From: Pedobacter sp. BS3
GTDB taxonomy: Bacteria > Bacteroidota > Bacteroidia > Sphingobacteriales > Sphingobacteriaceae
Direction of reading: 5' to 3'
NCBI RefSeq assembly: GCF_008274585.1
Contig: NZ_VTRT01000005.1
Coordinates: forward strand, 186,001-250,000
Length of the DNA: 64,000 nucleotides
Part shown: piece by piece, positions 62,301 through 64,000 of the stretch
Layout of the letters: each line of letters starts with the position of its first letter
Numbering within the stretch: the stretch's first letter is position 1
Notes under the pieces: generated by a model
What the model was told of the DNA's origin: nothing
The model's input: only the letters and a program-made list of their open reading frames with translations
Databases searched by the model: none
Made by a program: the position numbers and the translations under genes

Positions 62301-62574
62301 TGGTTGACATACGGCCATCACTGGTTGCGTTAGATTGCAGGTAGGCCATGCCGGGTGTACCGTTAATCTGTGTCTCTACCGGTGTTATTACCGTTTGTTC
62401 TACGGTTTGTGCATCAGCGCCGGTGTAAACGCCCGAAACCTGAACGGTTGGCGGGGTTATATCCGGGTACTGGCTTATGGGCAGCGACCGTATGGCCAGA
62501 ATACCTACTAAAACAATTACAATAGATATTACAATGGAGGTTACCGGTCTTCTTATAAATACTTCAGATATCAT
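59365..62574 (-). CDS. RND multidrug efflux inner-membrane pump (HAE1/AcrB-like)
   Basis: 1069 residues, 12 helices in two repeats. RND motifs SEVFIRRPVTSIVISIVIVL at the start, IGIVVDDAIVVVEAVQHY (proton-relay Asp pair), the porter loops and GLSAKNAILIVEFAKERV in the second half. Exports drugs, detergents or signals with the adaptor and TolC-type channel encoded upstream on the same strand. A 128-bp gap with a GACTTTT tract separates it from the adaptor gene. Confidence 0.95.
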   Translation of the reverse strand: MISEVFIRRPVTSIVISIVIVLVGILAIRSLPISQYPDITPPTVQVSGVYTGADAQTVEQTVITPVETQINGTPGMAYLQSNATSDGRMSTNVVFDIGTNIDIATLDVQNRVSVAEPTLPDEVKRLGLTVKKRNPTIMMVLAMYSPNRTHDIKFIDNYTNIYVRDALLRVKGVGDVTAIGQDFSMRVWLKPDKLTQLGLTPNDVMNALKEQNMQVAAGSVGSTPQYSSQAFEYSIYVNGRLTTEDQFNDIIIRTKPEDGSVVYLKDVARVELGQFSYGRSSTINGNPTTILLVNQSPGSNAIETADGVYKTMSDLRKSFPKDIDYKVAFETVSVVQVSIKEVIHTLVEALILVTIVVFLFLQSWRATLIPILAIPVSIIGTFILFIPLGFTINTLTLFGFVLAIGIVVDDAIVVVEAVQHYIDHEKLSAKEATRRAMKDITAPVIAIALILAAVFIPVGFIPGIVGRLYQQFAITIAISVILSAFVALSLTPALCSLLLKPMNLNKDSHGLNKFFFKFNVWFHRTTNRYTEGVRKTIKAAPLMFIILICIYVGTFGLFKAKPTGFIPTEDEGRLFISVELPQGASSQRTKAILDQMSDIISKKVPAINNATAISGLNALNFSFKPSSGTFFIQLKSWEDRKDASQQLYAIIAQLQKEFSGIKGANIVVVPPPAIPGLGNTGGFSFMLEQRQAGDIKEFEQVCMKFMMAANQRPEIGKAYTFFTAKTPGYQITVDREKAKKLGVSLTSVFSTISTYMGSSYINDFTRYGRNFRVVAQADTMYRQDIKDIGNYYVTNQQGVQIPLSTLISYKVVESAPLISHYNLFRSAEFNGNAAPGYSSGQAIEALKEVAAQVLPAGYGYDFSGLSREEINSGNSTVVIFSLSIVFVFLLLAALYESWSVPFSILMAVPLGAFGAILALTLLPSLTNNVYAQIGLITLIGLSAKNAILIVEFAKERVDWGMELIAATIEAVKLRLRPIIMTSFAFILGVLPLAFATGAGAVARTTIGWTVIGGMLAATLLAIFIVPILFVLITRLAYGKAKLAELQANYHPEEHADTLHADDDGDEGNY

Positions 62575-62688
62575 GTTGAATCAGTTATGACTTAACAAAA
62601 ACAGGAATGCTGCTGATATTAAGCTTTTAATTATTGATGTATTTTCGTTTTAACTAAGGCATCAATGAGCCCGCCAAATGGTGGGTTT

Positions 62689-62718
62689 TGACTTTTAACT
62701 TTTTATTTTTGACTTTGC
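62689..62718. repeat. GACTTTT tract repeat
   Basis: TTTTGACTTTTAACTTTTTA then TTTTTGACTTT, same family as 34681-34800 and 48600-48640. It overlaps the last codons of the adaptor gene. Confidence 0.4.
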
Positions 62719-63827
62719 TTGTTGGCGTCGCCTTCTGTTATCTTGCTGCCGTCACGCAGGTTTTGGATGCCGTCAACAACAATGGTTTCGCCTTCTTTCA
62801 ACCCCTCACGTACTACAATCTTATCAGCCGAACGGCTGCCCAGCTTAACGTTCCGCTGGCTAACCACGTTGTTGTTTACCACAAATACATAATATTCGCC
62901 CATTTGCTCCGTAACCGCCTTGTACGGAATAACTACCTGCTCGCCGGTATCATTATTTAATACGCGTACGTTAGCGGTCATGCCGGCACGCAAGGCATGC
63001 TGCGGGTTCGGAAAGCTAAGCCGTATCTTGATGGTTCCGGTTTGCGGGTCAACGGCTCGGTCTATGGTGTAAATGCTTCCGCTATAGCGATAAATGCTTT
63101 GGTCTGAAAATGCCAGTGTAAACAACGAATCGGTTTTGGCCGTTCTTAACCGGTTAAACCGTGGAATTTCATCCTGCCCGATGGCTATATCCGCGGCAAT
63201 GGGATTATCGCTTGAAATGGTATTTAGCAGGGTAGAGCCGGGAGTAATCAGGGCGCCGAGCTTTACCTGCGAGATACCGATAGTTCCGGCAAACGGCGCT
63301 ACAATAATGGATTTATTCAGGTCTACACGGGCATTATCGGCCTGGGCTTGTGCCGCTGCCAGCTGCGATTTGGCATTGTTCAAGTCGGTGAGCGCATAAT
63401 CTACCCGTTGTTTGGCAATAGCGTCCTGTTGCGCCAGCTTGTTATAGCGGTCTGCATCTTTCTGGGCTTTATCCAGATTAGCTTTCGCGATAGCTACGTT
63501 GGCTGATGCCTGGTTATATGCCGCCTGGTATTTGCTGCGGTCTATTTCGTACAGCTTCTGACCTTTGTTTACCTGCTGTCCGTCTTTAATAAATATTGCT
63601 GTGATATATCCGCCAACTTCACCACGCAATTCTACTTCATTGATAGGTACTATGGTTGCGGGATAAGTGTCAATACCGGTAATGTGTTCTTTGCTTACCT
63701 GAGTTGTAACCACCGGAACCGCCATATCTGCCGGATTCTGTTGGGCCTGTTTTGCCGAATTGCCACATGAGGCTAATACCACTGATGCGGTAATGAATGA
63801 TGCGGTCCAAAATAAATGCTTGTTCAT
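62703..63827 (-). CDS. RND efflux periplasmic adaptor (MFP family)
   Basis: 374 residues. Lipoprotein signal (ASVVLASCGNSAK), biotinyl-lipoyl-like domain (GEVGGYITAIFIKDGQQVNK), long helical hairpin about 100-165 (AIAKANLDKAQKDADRYNKL), beta-barrel and membrane-proximal domains (IVPINEVELRGE, VVIPYKAVTEQM). Bridges the pump and the outer-membrane channel. It starts about 12 bp after the TolC-like stop. Confidence 0.93.
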   Translation of the reverse strand: MNKHLFWTASFITASVVLASCGNSAKQAQQNPADMAVPVVTTQVSKEHITGIDTYPATIVPINEVELRGEVGGYITAIFIKDGQQVNKGQKLYEIDRSKYQAAYNQASANVAIAKANLDKAQKDADRYNKLAQQDAIAKQRVDYALTDLNNAKSQLAAAQAQADNARVDLNKSIIVAPFAGTIGISQVKLGALITPGSTLLNTISSDNPIAADIAIGQDEIPRFNRLRTAKTDSLFTLAFSDQSIYRYSGSIYTIDRAVDPQTGTIKIRLSFPNPQHALRAGMTANVRVLNNDTGEQVVIPYKAVTEQMGEYYVFVVNNNVVSQRNVKLGSRSADKIVVREGLKEGETIVVDGIQNLRDGSKITEGDANKQSQK

Positions 63828-63838
63828 TGTTGTCGATA

Positions 63839-64000
63839 TTATGGGTTGACGGTTATGTTTCCTAATGCCTGCTGTACATCCAGCTTGCTTGATAATAAAC
63901 TGTATAGTGCGTTTAAGTAGTTGATTTCTGCGCTGCGAAGGTCGGTTTCTGCCGTGGTAACTTCCAGGTAGCTTTTTATACCTTCGTTGTATTGCAGCTT
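63839..64000 (-). CDS. TolC-family outer-membrane channel, C-terminal end (5' end outside window)
   Basis: Frame open to the window edge: 53 residues plus stop. YNEGIKSYLEVTTAETDLRS and AEINYLNALYSLLSSKLDVQ followed by QALG match the last helix and end of TolC-family efflux proteins. It is the first gene of the tripartite RND operon, which continues beyond 64000. Confidence 0.85.
   Translation of the reverse strand, partial: KLQYNEGIKSYLEVTTAETDLRSAEINYLNALYSLLSSKLDVQQALGNITVNP

Noticed and set aside
1-64000. tRNA or rRNA genes
   Set aside because: None recognised by eye; a tRNA scan would be decisive but could not be run.

Overview
The window looks like chromosomal DNA from a Bacteroidota bacterium, most likely a Sphingobacteriaceae member close to Mucilaginibacter or Pedobacter. 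The reasons are an ECF sigma/FecR/SusC/SusD locus, a T9SS C-terminal sorting domain, TAnnTTTG-type -7 boxes, a Rho with a long N-terminal insertion, the MlaE-MlaF-MlaD layout, and many dispersed intergenic repeats. The genus is an inference; no rRNA or tRNA gene was seen.

Layout. Bases 1-4133 hold the end of a uvrA gene, an SMR exporter, a MITE-like element, a PL7 alginate lyase behind two GntR/UxuR-like palindromes, and an Ppx/GppA phosphatase. Bases 4247-18326 are the main accessory locus: ECF sigma factor, FecR anti-sigma, STN-bearing SusC, SusD, a Peptidase_Mx1-like zincin lipoprotein, a DUF4302 lipoprotein, two related metzincin-like proteins, a T9SS-exported protein and an M28 aminopeptidase. 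Every recognisable enzyme here is a metallopeptidase and none is a glycosidase, so this reads as a protein- or peptide-capture version of a Sus locus. Bases 18396-26779 carry an ABC-2 exporter, a LolA-like protein, a VOC protein, a GDPD relic, a GH2 glycosidase, a decayed RelE toxin with an intact antitoxin, and an AraC regulator.

Bases 27102-39496 are mostly conserved: sucC, a LapA-like protein, a peptidase/propeller/barrel outer-membrane protein, an EamA transporter, lptG, tgt, and a tightly overlapping operon GT2-ECF sigma-rsmG-dprA. Bases 39497-41986 form a small accessory island between dprA and sixA: a frameshifted PIN toxin with its antitoxin, a DUF6883/DUF4926 gene pair, and two tandem 259-bp units that each carry a truncated DUF4926 3' end and a long hairpin. 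After that come sixA, a GT9, a PolX whose polymerase active site looks dead, an extradiol dioxygenase, a nucleotidyltransferase with an internal amber codon, sppA, folK, an Hpt protein, pssA, rho, pyrF, DUF2851, PspC, a third toxin-antitoxin pair with a frameshifted toxin, an aldo/keto reductase, the mlaEFD operon, and an RND efflux operon that runs off the right edge.

The most striking points are the following. (1) All three type II toxins in the window are broken by single-base indels while all three antitoxins are intact. (2) The protease-type Sus locus includes a metzincin joined to a DUF4302-like C-terminal domain. (3) The DUF4926 fragments form a tandem, cassette-like array. (4) A composite repeat family and other structured repeats recur in the intergenic regions. 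Names rest on remembered family motifs; no database search was possible.
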